This document shows positions 9,078 to 17,749 of a stretch of DNA of 64,000 nucleotides, piece by piece. The stretch spans positions 186,001-250,000 of the forward strand of contig JANQSI010000004.1 of the NCBI GenBank assembly GCA_028284125.1. Reading direction: 5' to 3'. The stretch comes from Cyclobacteriaceae bacterium (lineage in GTDB: Bacteria; Bacteroidota; Bacteroidia; Cytophagales; Cyclobacteriaceae). Each line of letters starts with the position of its first letter. Within the stretch, counting starts at the first letter, position 1. The notes under the pieces were generated by a model that was not told the origin of the DNA, did no database searches, and worked only from the letters and a program-made list of their open reading frames with translations. Both the position numbers and the translations under genes were made by a program.

Positions 9078-9108
9078 TTTGAAAATATTATTGATTGGAA
9101 TAATTTCT
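9078..9108 (+). promoter_or_regulatory. Candidate Bacteroidota promoter for RNA copy A
   Basis: TTTG (9078-9081) is followed after 19 nt by TAATTTCT (9101-9108). This approximates the Bacteroidota housekeeping consensus TTTG-N19-TAnnTTTG, with two mismatches in the downstream box. It would start transcription at about 9114-9116, immediately before the outer stem of the RNA. Confidence 0.5.
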
Positions 9109-9111
9109 GAA

Positions 9112-9304
9112 TATATGCCTACACGTGGCCCCTTGACTCTGAAGCCAAGGGGACGCACTACTTAGGTTCTAAACCTAAATTTGACTTTGAGTTGAAGGTC
9201 GAAACCTTTAATTTTGGTCAAACGTTTTACAAAACGTAGTGCGCTTTTCGCACATGTAAACACAAGACAAAGATGGCAATACCTATAGGTGTTGCTATTT
9301 TTTT
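9112..9304 (+). ncRNA. Structured non-coding RNA, copy A
   Basis: This element has no ORF and matches 42060-42250 along its whole length, roughly three quarters identical by eye. Hand folding gives P1 9120-9127/9251-9258 and P2 9129-9135/9146-9152. P3 9154-9160/9237-9243 encloses P4 9162-9167/9173-9178, P5 9180-9185/9217-9222 capped by P6 9195-9199/9204-9208, and P7 9223-9227/9232-9236. A terminator stem (9274-9297) and T7 close it. P1, P3, P4, P5 and P7 each carry compensatory changes relative to copy B. It lies between the lysR and EamA transporter genes, ending 139 nt before the latter. It has no CCA end, RNase P core or SRP domain. The family is unrecognised. Confidence 0.85.
9274..9304 (+). 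terminator. Terminator of RNA copy A
   Basis: TGGCAATACC pairs with GGTGTTGCTA around a TATA loop, with two G-U pairs, and seven T follow. The G-U pairs make it stable only for + strand transcripts, so the RNA is read from the + strand. It is the 3' end of the structured element. Confidence 0.85.
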
Positions 9305-9443
9305 GAGTCTACTTTTCATCTCCTTTGATGCGTATTCTTCCTCCACCTATTACTGAATTTAATCAACACACTTAAATCAATTCATCCAATTGATGATTCT
9401 TTCTTCATGAAAAGACGTTCGATTTGTACTGAACGAATGACGC

Positions 9444-10376
9444 ATGAAGAATAAGAATTTATTCTTACTAATACTATTGGCCAGTTGTTGGGGACCTTCT
9501 TTCCTCTTCATCAAAATTGCCGTGGCAGAGGTCTCACCGATGCTGGTCGCCGGACTTAGGATTGGTATAGGAGCCCTTGTTCTCATTTTGATTTTGTTCG
9601 TAAAAAAGGAGCGGCTGCCATTGAAGCTTCATTTTTGGAAAAAGGTTTTCATTGCAGGTTTCTTTGCGCAGGCGCTTCCTTTCACCTTAATCAACTGGGG
9701 GGAACAATATGTAGACAGCTCACTAGCATCCCTTTTGAATGGCCTTACACCTCTAAGTACGATTGTCTTGGCCCAACTCCTCTTGAAAGACGAAAAAATG
9801 ACTGGAAACAAAATAGTTGGGGTAGTCCTTGGTTTGGTGGGATTAATGATACTGGTCACTCCAAGTCTCTTGGAAGGCGTGACTGGGACAACCCAAGGAA
9901 TTTTAGCAATAACACTAGCTGCAATAAGCTACGGTGTTGGTTTGGTTTTCATCAGAAAAAACCTGATCAACGTGCCACCAATTCATGCACCGGCAGCACA
10001 ATTACTTTCGGTGACAATCTACCTTCTTCCATTGGCGTTCTTTACAACTCCTGAATTTTCCATTTCTGAACTAAGCCCTCTTGCCATTATCGCGATTGGC
10101 GTCCTTGGAGTTTTTGGAACAGCCATTGCGTTTGTTCTTTATTTCAAATTATTGGAGCGTACGAGTGCCGCCTATGTTTCAACGGTGACGTACTTGATGC
10201 CTATTTACGGGGTTATTCTGGGAATCATATTCCTTGATGAAAAATTGACCGTTTGGATGCTTCTCGGAGCGATCAGTATACTAAGTGGTATTTCGATGGT
10301 GAATAAACGTAAGTCAAAAAGTTTCACTGGATTTGGTAAGCACCTGGACCGGTCTTATTATTCCCATTTTAGGTGA
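9444..10376 (+). CDS. EamA/DMT-family permease
   Basis: The 310-residue protein has ten hydrophobic segments in two repeated halves, each an EamA domain. The first begins FLLILLASCWGPSFLFIKIAVAEVSPMLVAGLRI. The second begins ILAITLAAISYGVGLVFIRKN and ends LLERTSAAYVSTVTYLMPIYGVILGIIFLDE. DMT-superfamily members export or import amino acids, nucleotide sugars or other metabolites; the substrate cannot be inferred here. It lies 139 nt downstream of the terminator of RNA copy A, so readthrough control by that RNA is conceivable. Confidence 0.9.
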   Translation: MKNKNLFLLILLASCWGPSFLFIKIAVAEVSPMLVAGLRIGIGALVLILILFVKKERLPLKLHFWKKVFIAGFFAQALPFTLINWGEQYVDSSLASLLNGLTPLSTIVLAQLLLKDEKMTGNKIVGVVLGLVGLMILVTPSLLEGVTGTTQGILAITLAAISYGVGLVFIRKNLINVPPIHAPAAQLLSVTIYLLPLAFFTTPEFSISELSPLAIIAIGVLGVFGTAIAFVLYFKLLERTSAAYVSTVTYLMPIYGVILGIIFLDEKLTVWMLLGAISILSGISMVNKRKSKSFTGFGKHLDRSYYSHFR

Positions 10377-10418
10377 GAGAATCCAAGTCCATATTCAACA
10401 ATTGATTAAACACTAAAC

Positions 10419-10724
10419 ATGCTTGAAATAAGACCCACTTGCGAAAACTGCAACAAGCCGCTCCCAAATGATAGTACAGAAGCCATGATTTGCTCCTATG
10501 AATGTACTTATTGCAAGGATTGTGTGGAAAATGTGCTTTTCAATGTTTGTCCAAATTGTGGTGGAGGATTTGAAAAAAGACCTACTCGTCCAGCTGATTG
10601 CTTGACGGGAAACTGCACGGAAAAACATCCAGTAGGAGAAAAGGTAGTTTTTCAACCGATTGACCAGGAGAAATTTGCAGAAGTGAGAGCACATTTCGAG
10701 TACACAGCTCCTGAAAATAGATGA
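10419..10724 (+). CDS. DUF1272 zinc-ribbon-like protein
   Basis: The 101-residue protein has a dense cysteine pattern: CENCNKPLP, ICSYECTYCKDCV, VCPNCGGGF. This matches the short DUF1272 family and a RING- or ribbon-like zinc fold. The C-terminal ~40 residues are a charged tail. It has no signal peptide and no membrane segment, so it is cytoplasmic. It follows the EamA transporter by 42 nt on the same strand and may be co-transcribed. The biochemical role is unknown. Confidence 0.85.
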   Translation: MLEIRPTCENCNKPLPNDSTEAMICSYECTYCKDCVENVLFNVCPNCGGGFEKRPTRPADCLTGNCTEKHPVGEKVVFQPIDQEKFAEVRAHFEYTAPENR

Positions 10725-10734
10725 TTCCCCTTGG

Positions 10735-11577
10735 TTAATTATTGACCACCACAGCTAGTTTATCACCATCTCTTGAAACAGCTACTCGGCTCACAGTTCC
10801 AAGATCATAGTCTTTAAGATCGGCAAATTCAGCCCAGTTTCTTTCCCAATGAAAAAGCTTAGTCCCTTTACCCATGACCATGGAACCTTGGGGAGTCCAG
10901 CAGTAATCTTCAGATCCTTCGAGCGTATTGGTTAAATAAATCACGGTTTTGTCACTCGGATCCATCGCTTTCACAGCCCAAACGTCTTTCGATTTATCAA
11001 CGAAACTGAACCAGTTGTGATTGGGAACTTTGTGAAGTGATCGGCCGATTTTCTCATAAACAACTTCTGCTTCTCCTGATTTTGTATCGATTAATTGCAG
11101 AGTTGCTGGATCACCGAGAACAAAAGCAGCGATTTTCCAGCCTTCCACCCACGCGTGGTAGCCAATGACAAGTTCAGGAACTAACTCTTTTACGGTCCCA
11201 ATTAGCTCATAGGCATATAAACGTTGCAAGCCGGTGGTGTCCAATCTGATACTGGAAATCCTTCGATCAGGCATCATTGCGGGTGAATATTCACTGCCTT
11301 GTTTGGTGTTGCTGATGAGCTTTGTTTCTTTGGTTTCGAGGAAATAACGAGCTATCTCTGTTTGACCATCCACGGTTCTGGCGTAAATAACCGATTTACC
11401 ATCTGGCCAGAACGCCGGTTGATTGTCATACCCATCATTGTTAGAAATATTGACTGGATTAGAAATAGAAAAATTTGCGGTATCACCTTCTAGGTCGAAC
11501 ACATAGATTTCTGTGTTTGGCTGAGCAAGTGACAGAAAACCAGCTACAAATAGGACGATGGAACTAAACAATTTCAT
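10735..11577 (-). CDS. Secreted WD40/TolB-like beta-propeller
   Basis: I prefer the ATG at 11577 over the tracked start because it begins a signal peptide directly (MKLFSSIVLFVAGFLSLAQ), giving 280 residues. PD40/TolB-type propeller blades are visible: NDGYDNQPAFWPDGKSVIYART, GSEYSPAMMPDRRISSIRLD, DYCWTPQGSMVMGKGTKLF, VAVSRDGDKLAVVVN. It is a periplasmic or surface propeller, probably a protein-interaction module. It converges with the DUF1272 gene, with only 10 nt between stops. Confidence 0.75.
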   Translation of the reverse strand: MKLFSSIVLFVAGFLSLAQPNTEIYVFDLEGDTANFSISNPVNISNNDGYDNQPAFWPDGKSVIYARTVDGQTEIARYFLETKETKLISNTKQGSEYSPAMMPDRRISSIRLDTTGLQRLYAYELIGTVKELVPELVIGYHAWVEGWKIAAFVLGDPATLQLIDTKSGEAEVVYEKIGRSLHKVPNHNWFSFVDKSKDVWAVKAMDPSDKTVIYLTNTLEGSEDYCWTPQGSMVMGKGTKLFHWERNWAEFADLKDYDLGTVSRVAVSRDGDKLAVVVNN

Positions 11578-11709
11578 TTGGTAAAACTTAATAGGTGAAA
11601 TAGGCAAACCATCATCTTATTCGTGAGGCGGATTTCCTAAAAGTTAATTTCTCGAATTATTCAGGTTAAATTTAGTGATTCGCAATAACCTGACTAAACT
11701 GCATTGATC

Positions 11710-13326
11710 ATGAAAAGAAGAAATTTCCTCCAATTGGGGGCATTGGGAAGTGCCATTCCTTTTATTGGAGTAAAAGCTTGTGCACCAACAAATGAAGAAA
11801 AAACAGCATCCAACACTCAAGAAGTCGACTTTGAATTAGAAGAATGGACAGTAGCTCAACTTCAAGAAGCCATGAATTCCGGCAAATACACTTCGCGAAA
11901 AATTTGTGAGTTGTATTTGAATCGAATCGAAGAAAAAGACCAATCTGAGAATGGATTAAATAGTGTGATTGAAGTAAATCCTGATGCGCTAGCAATTGCA
12001 GATCAGTTAGACAAAGAACGTTCGGAAGGAAATGTCAGAGGACCACTTCATGGCATCCCAATTATGATCAAGGACAACATTGATTCTGGAGACAAAATGA
12101 TGACTACTGCTGGGTCGTTGGCATTAGCAGGAACATCAGCACCAAAGGATGCATTTATTGTGAAAAAATTACGAGAGGCTGGTGCAGTTCTTCTGGGAAA
12201 AACCAACCTAAGTGAATGGGCCAACTTTCGTTCCTTTCGCTCGTCCAGCGGATGGAGTGGTCGCGGTAGACAAACGAGAAATCCATTTGCATTGGATAGA
12301 AACCCTTGTGGTTCCAGTTCAGGTTCTGGGGCGGCAGTTTCAGGAAACATGTGTGCCATTACGATTGGGACGGAGACCAACGGGTCAATTGTTTGTCCAT
12401 CATCAGCTAATGGTGTCGTTGGGATCAAACCCACGGTGGGATTGTGGAGCCGTTCCGGGATTATCCCAATTTCTCATACGCAAGATACTGCAGGCCCCAT
12501 GGCAAGAACCGTTGCAGACGCAGCAGCACTTCTTGGTCCTTTGACAGGAGTTGATGGCAATGATGGAGTTACTTCAGAAAGTGAAGGCAATTCCCAAACA
12601 GATTATACTCAATACCTTGATGTGAATGGACTACAAGGAAAAAGGATAGGGATTTTAAAAGGAACATTTGGAGCCCATGAAAAAGTGGATGAAATCTTTA
12701 ATGAAGTTAAAGAGGTGATCACTTCTAATGACGCTGAGATAGTGGATGATATAGAAGTTGCAGAAGATGGCGCTTATGGAAACTCCGGATTTGAAGTCTT
12801 ACTCTATGAATTCAAAGATGGAATGAATAAATACCTAAAGACAAGACCTGACGCATCGGTGAAAACACTGGCAGATATCATTCAATTCAACGTGGATAAT
12901 GCGGATAAAGAAATGACTTATTTTCCACAAGGAATTTTGGAACAATCGGAAGAAAAAGGTCCTTTGACTGATCCAGATTACAAAGACGCACTTAACACGA
13001 TGCTGACAGTTTCAAGAAATGGAATTGATAATGCCCTAAAGGATAATCAACTGGATGCTATCATTGGGGTGACAGGAGGGCCAGCCTGGCCAATCGATGT
13101 GATTAATGGAGATCATTTTGGAATAGGAAGTTCCACTCCAGCGGCTAGATCCGGATACCCTAACATTACTGTTCCAGCTGGATATGTTCATGGTTTGCCA
13201 GTAGGAATGTCCATTTTTGGTGGAAAATATCAAGAGCCGAAACTCATAAGTATTGCCTACGCATTTGAGCAAGCAACCAAAGTAAGAAAAGCACCTAAAT
13301 TATTGCCAACGCTAACTTTACCATGA
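11710..13326 (+). CDS. Amidase-signature family enzyme, Tat-exported
   Basis: The track starts at TTG 11704; the ATG at 11710 gives 538 residues. The N-terminus MKRRNFLQLGALGSAI is a twin-arginine signal with a cysteine at ACAP that could be lipidated. The amidase signature is intact: catalytic Lys in GIPIMIKDNID, cis-Ser and nucleophile Ser in CGSSSGSGAAVSG and TETNGSIVCPSSANG, then GIKPTVGLWSRSGIIP. It should hydrolyse amide bonds in the periplasm; the substrate is unknown. It shares an ATGA overlap with the next gene, implying translational coupling. Confidence 0.92.
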   Translation: MKRRNFLQLGALGSAIPFIGVKACAPTNEEKTASNTQEVDFELEEWTVAQLQEAMNSGKYTSRKICELYLNRIEEKDQSENGLNSVIEVNPDALAIADQLDKERSEGNVRGPLHGIPIMIKDNIDSGDKMMTTAGSLALAGTSAPKDAFIVKKLREAGAVLLGKTNLSEWANFRSFRSSSGWSGRGRQTRNPFALDRNPCGSSSGSGAAVSGNMCAITIGTETNGSIVCPSSANGVVGIKPTVGLWSRSGIIPISHTQDTAGPMARTVADAAALLGPLTGVDGNDGVTSESEGNSQTDYTQYLDVNGLQGKRIGILKGTFGAHEKVDEIFNEVKEVITSNDAEIVDDIEVAEDGAYGNSGFEVLLYEFKDGMNKYLKTRPDASVKTLADIIQFNVDNADKEMTYFPQGILEQSEEKGPLTDPDYKDALNTMLTVSRNGIDNALKDNQLDAIIGVTGGPAWPIDVINGDHFGIGSSTPAARSGYPNITVPAGYVHGLPVGMSIFGGKYQEPKLISIAYAFEQATKVRKAPKLLPTLTLP

Positions 13327-13976
13327 TTAGAAAAATACTACGCTTTTTTGGTTTTCTTCTGCTTGGGATACTGGTCTTAGCCTTAGCTCTTTATGTGATC
13401 ATAGACAAACCACTTCCAAATGGAACGCTGGGTCAAGATGCTGAAAGACTGGCTGATGAGGTGCTTGCTGCTGTGAATAAACAGGCGTTCGATTCATTAA
13501 ACTACATTGAGTTTACTTTCAGAAATACCAATAATCATAAATGGGATCGAGTGAATAATAGCGTAATAGTGAAATGGGCTGAACAAGAAGTTTACCTCGA
13601 TTTGAACCGACCAATGGATTCATATAGTCTTCTAGAGGCGAAGGCATATCAAAAATTCATCAATGATTCTTTTTGGCTAATTGCTCCATTCAAGATTAGA
13701 GACGAAGGAGTGATTAGAAGCACTGTGGATGTCGAGAATGGACGCGGTTTGCTTGTTACTTATTCTACCGGAGGTCTTACTCCAGGTGACAGTTATTTAT
13801 GGATTATTGGAGCAGAAGGACGGCCAGTCGCTTGGAAACTTTGGACTTCAAATATTCCAGTCGGAGGCCTTGAGTTTAACTGGTCTGAATGGAAAAAAAT
13901 GAACGAAGTTTGGTTCTCAACCGTCCATGATGGAAAAGTCACCACTGTACCTGTTGAAGTTCATTCAGTACGGTGA
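13323..13976 (+). CDS. Membrane-anchored protein coupled to the amidase
   Basis: The 217-residue product has one N-terminal transmembrane helix (IRKILRFFGFLLLGILVLALALYVII) and a beta-rich exterior domain (YIEFTFRNTNNHKWDR, GLLVTYSTGGLTPGDSYLWIIG, PVAWKLWTSNIPVGGLEFNW). Its start overlaps the amidase stop by four bases (ATGA), so the two are made together. I do not recognise a named family. The strand pattern around the middle recalls lipid- or lipoprotein-carrier folds. The last 12 bases overlap the convergent aroA gene. Confidence 0.6.
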   Translation: MIRKILRFFGFLLLGILVLALALYVIIDKPLPNGTLGQDAERLADEVLAAVNKQAFDSLNYIEFTFRNTNNHKWDRVNNSVIVKWAEQEVYLDLNRPMDSYSLLEAKAYQKFINDSFWLIAPFKIRDEGVIRSTVDVENGRGLLVTYSTGGLTPGDSYLWIIGAEGRPVAWKLWTSNIPVGGLEFNWSEWKKMNEVWFSTVHDGKVTTVPVEVHSVR

Positions 13977-15206
13977 GATCTTAACACCCGTTTTTTTGAT
14001 CTCTTCCCAGTATCCGGGATAGGATTTTCTAACTACAGAAGGTTCTTTGATAATCACATCCATTAACTGACAGAGCGGCGCAAACGCCATCGCCATCCGA
14101 TGATCTTCATAGGTATCGATTTCCACTGAGTCAGGTAGGATTAGTGTAGGCACCAATTGCCAGCTATTGTCTTTTTCGACCAAATCGGCTCCAATCTTGT
14201 TGAGCTCATTTTTCATCGCTGCTATCCGATCTGTTTCTTTGATTTTTAAACTTTCAAGTCCGGTAAAATCGACTAAAACCTGTTTGGCGGCAGCTACCAC
14301 CATTATGGTTTGAGCTAAATCAGGGCAGTCCCGTAAATCCAGAGCTATCGGCTTCACATCAAAATCCATTTTGCTTAGACGTATCTTGTTGTTTTCAAAC
14401 TCAGTCACCACGCCGAATTGGAACATGATCTTAGCAATTCTTCGGTCGCCTTGTGAAGAATAGGTTCTCAGACGAGGAATGGAAATACTACTCTTTTCGT
14501 CCTGAGACAGAGCAATAAAACTGTACCAATAGCTGGCACTAGACCAATCTCCCTCAATGGTGTAATCTCTTAAAGCGTAATCCCCAGACAGGTAATCTCC
14601 CTTTTTTATTGAGATCGCATCTTTGTTCCATTTGGTTTCTACCCCAAAAGCCTTCATCAAATCGCGAGTCATTTCGATGTAGGGTTTGCTGAAAACTTCC
14701 GAGGTTAATTCGATATTCAAACCTTTTGGAAGTACGGGTCCAATCATGAGTAATGCGCTTATGAATTGGCTGCTGATATTTCCTGGAATTGAAATCTTAT
14801 TGGTCTTCTGTCCTGCAAATTTTTTGATCTTAAGCGGCGGGTATCCTTTTTTTTCCAAATACTCGATATCAGCACCAATTTCTTTCAAAGAATCAACGAG
14901 AAGACCAATTGGACGTTCTTTCATTCGGTCCGAACCTGTGATGGTGCATTCTTTTTGCCCAATTGCTAAATAAGCAGTCAAGAAACGCATCGTTGTTCCT
15001 GCATCAATCACATCCCATATACGTCGATTTTTTTGCAGTAGCAAATTCATCGTTCGGGTATCCTGCGCATCCGATAAGTTCTTTAAAACGATTTTTTCAC
15101 CTGATAAGGCTTTAATCATCAGTGCCCGGTTACTTTCACTTTTTGATGGAGAAACCCTCACTTCTCCCATTAGGCGATCGGTGTATTTATTTAATAAGTA
15201 GTGCAA
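13965..15206 (-). CDS. aroA: 3-phosphoshikimate 1-carboxyvinyltransferase (EPSP synthase)
   Basis: The 413-residue product catalyses the sixth shikimate step, joining shikimate-3-phosphate and phosphoenolpyruvate. Clear motifs are SPSKSESNRALMIKAL (substrate-binding Lys/Ser/Arg), DAGTTMRFLTAYLA, GSDRMKERPIGLL, LKIKETDRIAAM and YEDHRMAMAFAPL. The start is a TTG. It is favoured over the internal ATG at 15170 because the extra residues (HYLLNKYTDRLMGEV) match the usual first beta strand of the family. aroB lies upstream on the same strand, but a small opposite-strand gene sits between them. Confidence 0.95.
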   Translation of the reverse strand: MHYLLNKYTDRLMGEVRVSPSKSESNRALMIKALSGEKIVLKNLSDAQDTRTMNLLLQKNRRIWDVIDAGTTMRFLTAYLAIGQKECTITGSDRMKERPIGLLVDSLKEIGADIEYLEKKGYPPLKIKKFAGQKTNKISIPGNISSQFISALLMIGPVLPKGLNIELTSEVFSKPYIEMTRDLMKAFGVETKWNKDAISIKKGDYLSGDYALRDYTIEGDWSSASYWYSFIALSQDEKSSISIPRLRTYSSQGDRRIAKIMFQFGVVTEFENNKIRLSKMDFDVKPIALDLRDCPDLAQTIMVVAAAKQVLVDFTGLESLKIKETDRIAAMKNELNKIGADLVEKDNSWQLVPTLILPDSVEIDTYEDHRMAMAFAPLCQLMDVIIKEPSVVRKSYPGYWEEIKKTGVKISPY

Positions 15207-15278
15207 AAGTTGTTACGGGTATAATCTGTGAACAATATTCCAACTTTTTTCGTTAATAATTAGTCTTTAATAGAGAAT

Positions 15279-15440
15279 ATGTCAACATCAAAAACGATAG
15301 GAGCGATAGTACTTTCAGTACTTTTGGGAGCGGTTACTTTCTTTATTGCATCACCGAAAAAAGTGGTGAAAAAGAAAGAAAAAGAGGTTTCTGAGCCATT
15401 AGAAGGTAATTCTAATGCCAAGGAGAACCTGTTTATTTAG
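15279..15440 (+). CDS. 53-residue single-pass membrane protein
   Basis: It is too short for the ORF track. ATG 15279 to TAG 15438-15440 encodes MSTSKTIGAIVLSVLLGAVTFF..., one transmembrane helix followed by a very basic stretch (PKKVVKKKEKE) and a polar tail. The hydrophobic-then-charged layout and the tidy fit between aroA and aroB (stop overlapping the aroB stop by four bases) suggest a real gene. The upstream AAAGAATAT-like leader (TTTAATAGAGAAT) is only a weak ribosome-binding site. The function is unknown; the basic tail may face the cytoplasm. Confidence 0.6.
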   Translation: MSTSKTIGAIVLSVLLGAVTFFIASPKKVVKKKEKEVSEPLEGNSNAKENLFI

Positions 15441-16471
15441 GGTTTTGAATAGGCCAACAATGATTTCTCAATCATTTCTGGGCTAACACTCACATCAAAT
15501 TCACATTTACCAATTCCATTTAGAAGAGAAAAATTTATTCCTCTTGAATCATTTTTCTTGTCCTGAAGTAGGTAATCGCCAATAACTTCAATGCCCGGCA
15601 AGCGTTCTGGCAATGTAAAGTTGGTGATAATAAAGTCATTAATTTCTAAATATTCATTGTCAGTGAGCCACCCTTTTTGAAGCGAAAGATGACCTTCCAC
15701 AATCATACCAATGGCAATTGCTTCGCCATGTAAAAGTTTGTCTGAGGTCATTAGGAAATGGCTTTCAATTGCATGACCGATGGTATGCCCGTAGTTTAAG
15801 ATTTTCCTGAGACCATTTTCAGTCGGATCTTCTGAAACAACTGCATTTTTTATTGAGATTGATTGTGGGATGAGTTCACTCCAGTTTTGATTTTCAAATT
15901 CACTCGCTTTTAGTTTTTCCCATTGAGTTTGATCATGAATTAAAGCATGTTTTACCACTTCGCCGAAACCAGACTTAAATTCTCTTGGATTGAGTGTGCG
16001 AAGAAAGCCAGGATCAACAATAACATGATCCGGATATTTAAAAAGTCCGATGTGATTTTTCAGATGATCAAAATCAATACCCAATTTCCCACCAATGCTT
16101 GCATCCACTTGAGATAATAAGGTCGTCGGGATATTCACAAATTTGATTCCACGTTTATATGTGCTCGCAGCAAAACCGCCCATGTCACCAATTACACCAC
16201 CACCAAGATTTATAAGCAGCGATTTCCTCGTAAACTGACTTTCGGTCAAAGTAGACCAGATTTTTTCACAGGTTTTTAAGTTCTTGTTTTCTTCACCACT
16301 TTGAATTTCTATAATGACTGGATTTTGAATAGCAAGTCTTGGCAAACAAGATTCCTTGGTGTTTTCATCAACCAATATAGCAATATGATCGGGTTCCCAC
16401 TTTTCAATGAGGGATTTCAGGACATCAGAAGGTTGATCTGATATGGTTAGGTATGGAGGTAATTGATCCAA
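15437..16471 (-). CDS. aroB: 3-dehydroquinate synthase
   Basis: The 344-residue enzyme makes 3-dehydroquinate, the second shikimate step, using NAD and a divalent metal. Motifs seen are GEENKNLKTCEKIW, INLGGGVIGDMGGFAASTYKRG, NIPTTLLSQVDASIGGK, FGEVVKHALI (metal ligand Glu), NYGHTIGHAIE and HGEAIAIGM (metal-binding His residues). The only plausible initiator is TTG 16471; no in-frame ATG lies nearby upstream. It is transcribed away from the proline dehydrogenase gene through a shared 80-bp intergenic region. Confidence 0.95.
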   Translation of the reverse strand: MDQLPPYLTISDQPSDVLKSLIEKWEPDHIAILVDENTKESCLPRLAIQNPVIIEIQSGEENKNLKTCEKIWSTLTESQFTRKSLLINLGGGVIGDMGGFAASTYKRGIKFVNIPTTLLSQVDASIGGKLGIDFDHLKNHIGLFKYPDHVIVDPGFLRTLNPREFKSGFGEVVKHALIHDQTQWEKLKASEFENQNWSELIPQSISIKNAVVSEDPTENGLRKILNYGHTIGHAIESHFLMTSDKLLHGEAIAIGMIVEGHLSLQKGWLTDNEYLEINDFIITNFTLPERLPGIEVIGDYLLQDKKNDSRGINFSLLNGIGKCEFDVSVSPEMIEKSLLAYSKP

Positions 16472-16525
16472 AAAAGGGGTTTTGAAAATGAATAATTTAT
16501 TCTCTTCTCGCTCGAAGGTGTTAGC

Positions 16526-16533
16526 TATCTTTG
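16526..16533 (+). promoter_or_regulatory. TAnnTTTG box before the proline dehydrogenase gene
   Basis: TATCTTTG matches the Bacteroidota -7 consensus TAnnTTTG exactly and lies 18 bp before the preferred ATG at 16552. The upstream TTTG box is not clear, so transcription from here is likely but not certain. Confidence 0.5.
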
Positions 16534-16551
16534 CGACCGATTTTCAAAAAT

Positions 16552-17730
16552 ATGCAATCAGACGCAATCAATTTTGATAATACGGAAGTTGCATTTGCAC
16601 ATAAGTCAAATGCTGAGTTGAAGGGGTCTCATTTCGTGTTTTCAACAATGAGCTACCCCTGGATGGTCAAATTGGGCACCGCTATGACCAATTTTGCACT
16701 TCGTATAAAACTTCCGGTTCGTGGATTGATAAAAAAAACACTATTCAATCAGTTTTGTGGAGGGGAATCAATAGAAGATAGCCAACCGACAATTGATCAG
16801 TTGGGCGCACATAACGTTCATACCATTTTAGATTATTCAGTTGAAGGGATTGAAACAGAGGATGGCTACAATGATGTGAAAGAGGAAGCGCTTAGAGTCG
16901 TTGATTTTGCATCCAAATCGGTTCATATACCTTTTTGTGTTCTAAAATTATCTGCGCTTGGTTCCGTCGATTTGATGGATAAAGCCAATACTCCGGAAAA
17001 GCTCACAGAGCTTGAAAAATCAAAACTCTATTACTGTGAACAAAGAGCAGTTGAAATAGCTCAAAAGGTGTACGACAAAGGGTTGATGTTGATGATTGAT
17101 GCAGAAGAGTCGTGGTTGCAAAATTTCATCGATGGAGTTGCCCAACGACTAATGGAGCGCTTTAATAGAGAACGAGCAGTCGTTTTTACCACCTCTCAAT
17201 TGTATCGCCATGATGCTTTGGAAAAGCTAAAATTATCACTAGCAATTGCTACTAACGAAGGCTATTATTATGGAGTGAAGCTCGTTCGAGGCGCTTATAT
17301 GGAAAAGGAAAGAGAACGTGCAGAGGAGATGGGCTATCAGTCACCTATCCATGAAAACAAAGAAGCGGTTGACACGGATTATAACGAGAGCCTGAAGTTT
17401 TGCATAAAACACATTGATCGAATGGGGATTTGTGGCGGTACGCACAATGAGGAATCCTCCAAGTTTTTAGCACAACTGATGGAGGAAGCAGGGCTGGCCA
17501 AGAACGATCCTAGAATTTATTTTGCTCAACTGTTGGGCATGAGTGATAACATTTCATTCACGCTTAGCAGGTCTGGGTACAATGTGGCCAAATATGTTCC
17601 TTACGGACCTGTGGAAAAAGTATTACCTTATTTGTTTCGACGAGCAGAAGAAAACACTTCGATAGCCGGACAAAGTGGACGGGAATATTTGCTGGTCAAA
17701 AAAGAGTTGAGAAGAAGAAAAGAAAAATAA
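16552..17730 (+). CDS. Proline dehydrogenase
   Basis: The tracked TTG start lies inside the promoter-like box, so the ATG at 16552 is chosen, giving 392 residues. This FAD-dependent enzyme oxidises proline to pyrroline-5-carboxylate. The TIM-barrel signatures are present: [51 protein letters not shown], and the C-terminal [23 protein letters not shown] with the substrate-contacting RRAEEN motif. It is a stand-alone PRODH, not fused to P5C dehydrogenase, as usual in Bacteroidota. lysS follows by 19 nt and may be co-transcribed. Confidence 0.93.
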   Translation: MQSDAINFDNTEVAFAHKSNAELKGSHFVFSTMSYPWMVKLGTAMTNFALRIKLPVRGLIKKTLFNQFCGGESIEDSQPTIDQLGAHNVHTILDYSVEGIETEDGYNDVKEEALRVVDFASKSVHIPFCVLKLSALGSVDLMDKANTPEKLTELEKSKLYYCEQRAVEIAQKVYDKGLMLMIDAEESWLQNFIDGVAQRLMERFNRERAVVFTTSQLYRHDALEKLKLSLAIATNEGYYYGVKLVRGAYMEKERERAEEMGYQSPIHENKEAVDTDYNESLKFCIKHIDRMGICGGTHNEESSKFLAQLMEEAGLAKNDPRIYFAQLLGMSDNISFTLSRSGYNVAKYVPYGPVEKVLPYLFRRAEENTSIAGQSGREYLLVKKELRRRKEK

Positions 17731-17749
17731 GCTAACGTATTCAAGTCAT

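Noticed and set aside
9154-9243. Cloverleaf-like four-way junction that might be a tRNA gene
   Set aside because: The arms do not fit: the last arm has a four-base loop without TTCRA, there is no anticodon arm with a seven-base loop, and no tRNA D-loop guanines. It is part of the larger structured RNA.
9112-9304. tmRNA, RNase P RNA, SRP RNA or 6S RNA as identity of the repeated RNA
   Set aside because: There is no acceptor-like end or tag ORF, no RNase P P4 core, no GGAAG-containing SRP helix, and the fold is branched rather than the long open rod of 6S RNA.
9635-10054. 139-residue + strand ORF inside the EamA gene
   Set aside because: It is a shifted-frame shadow of the transporter, with a composition unlike a real protein and no start signals.
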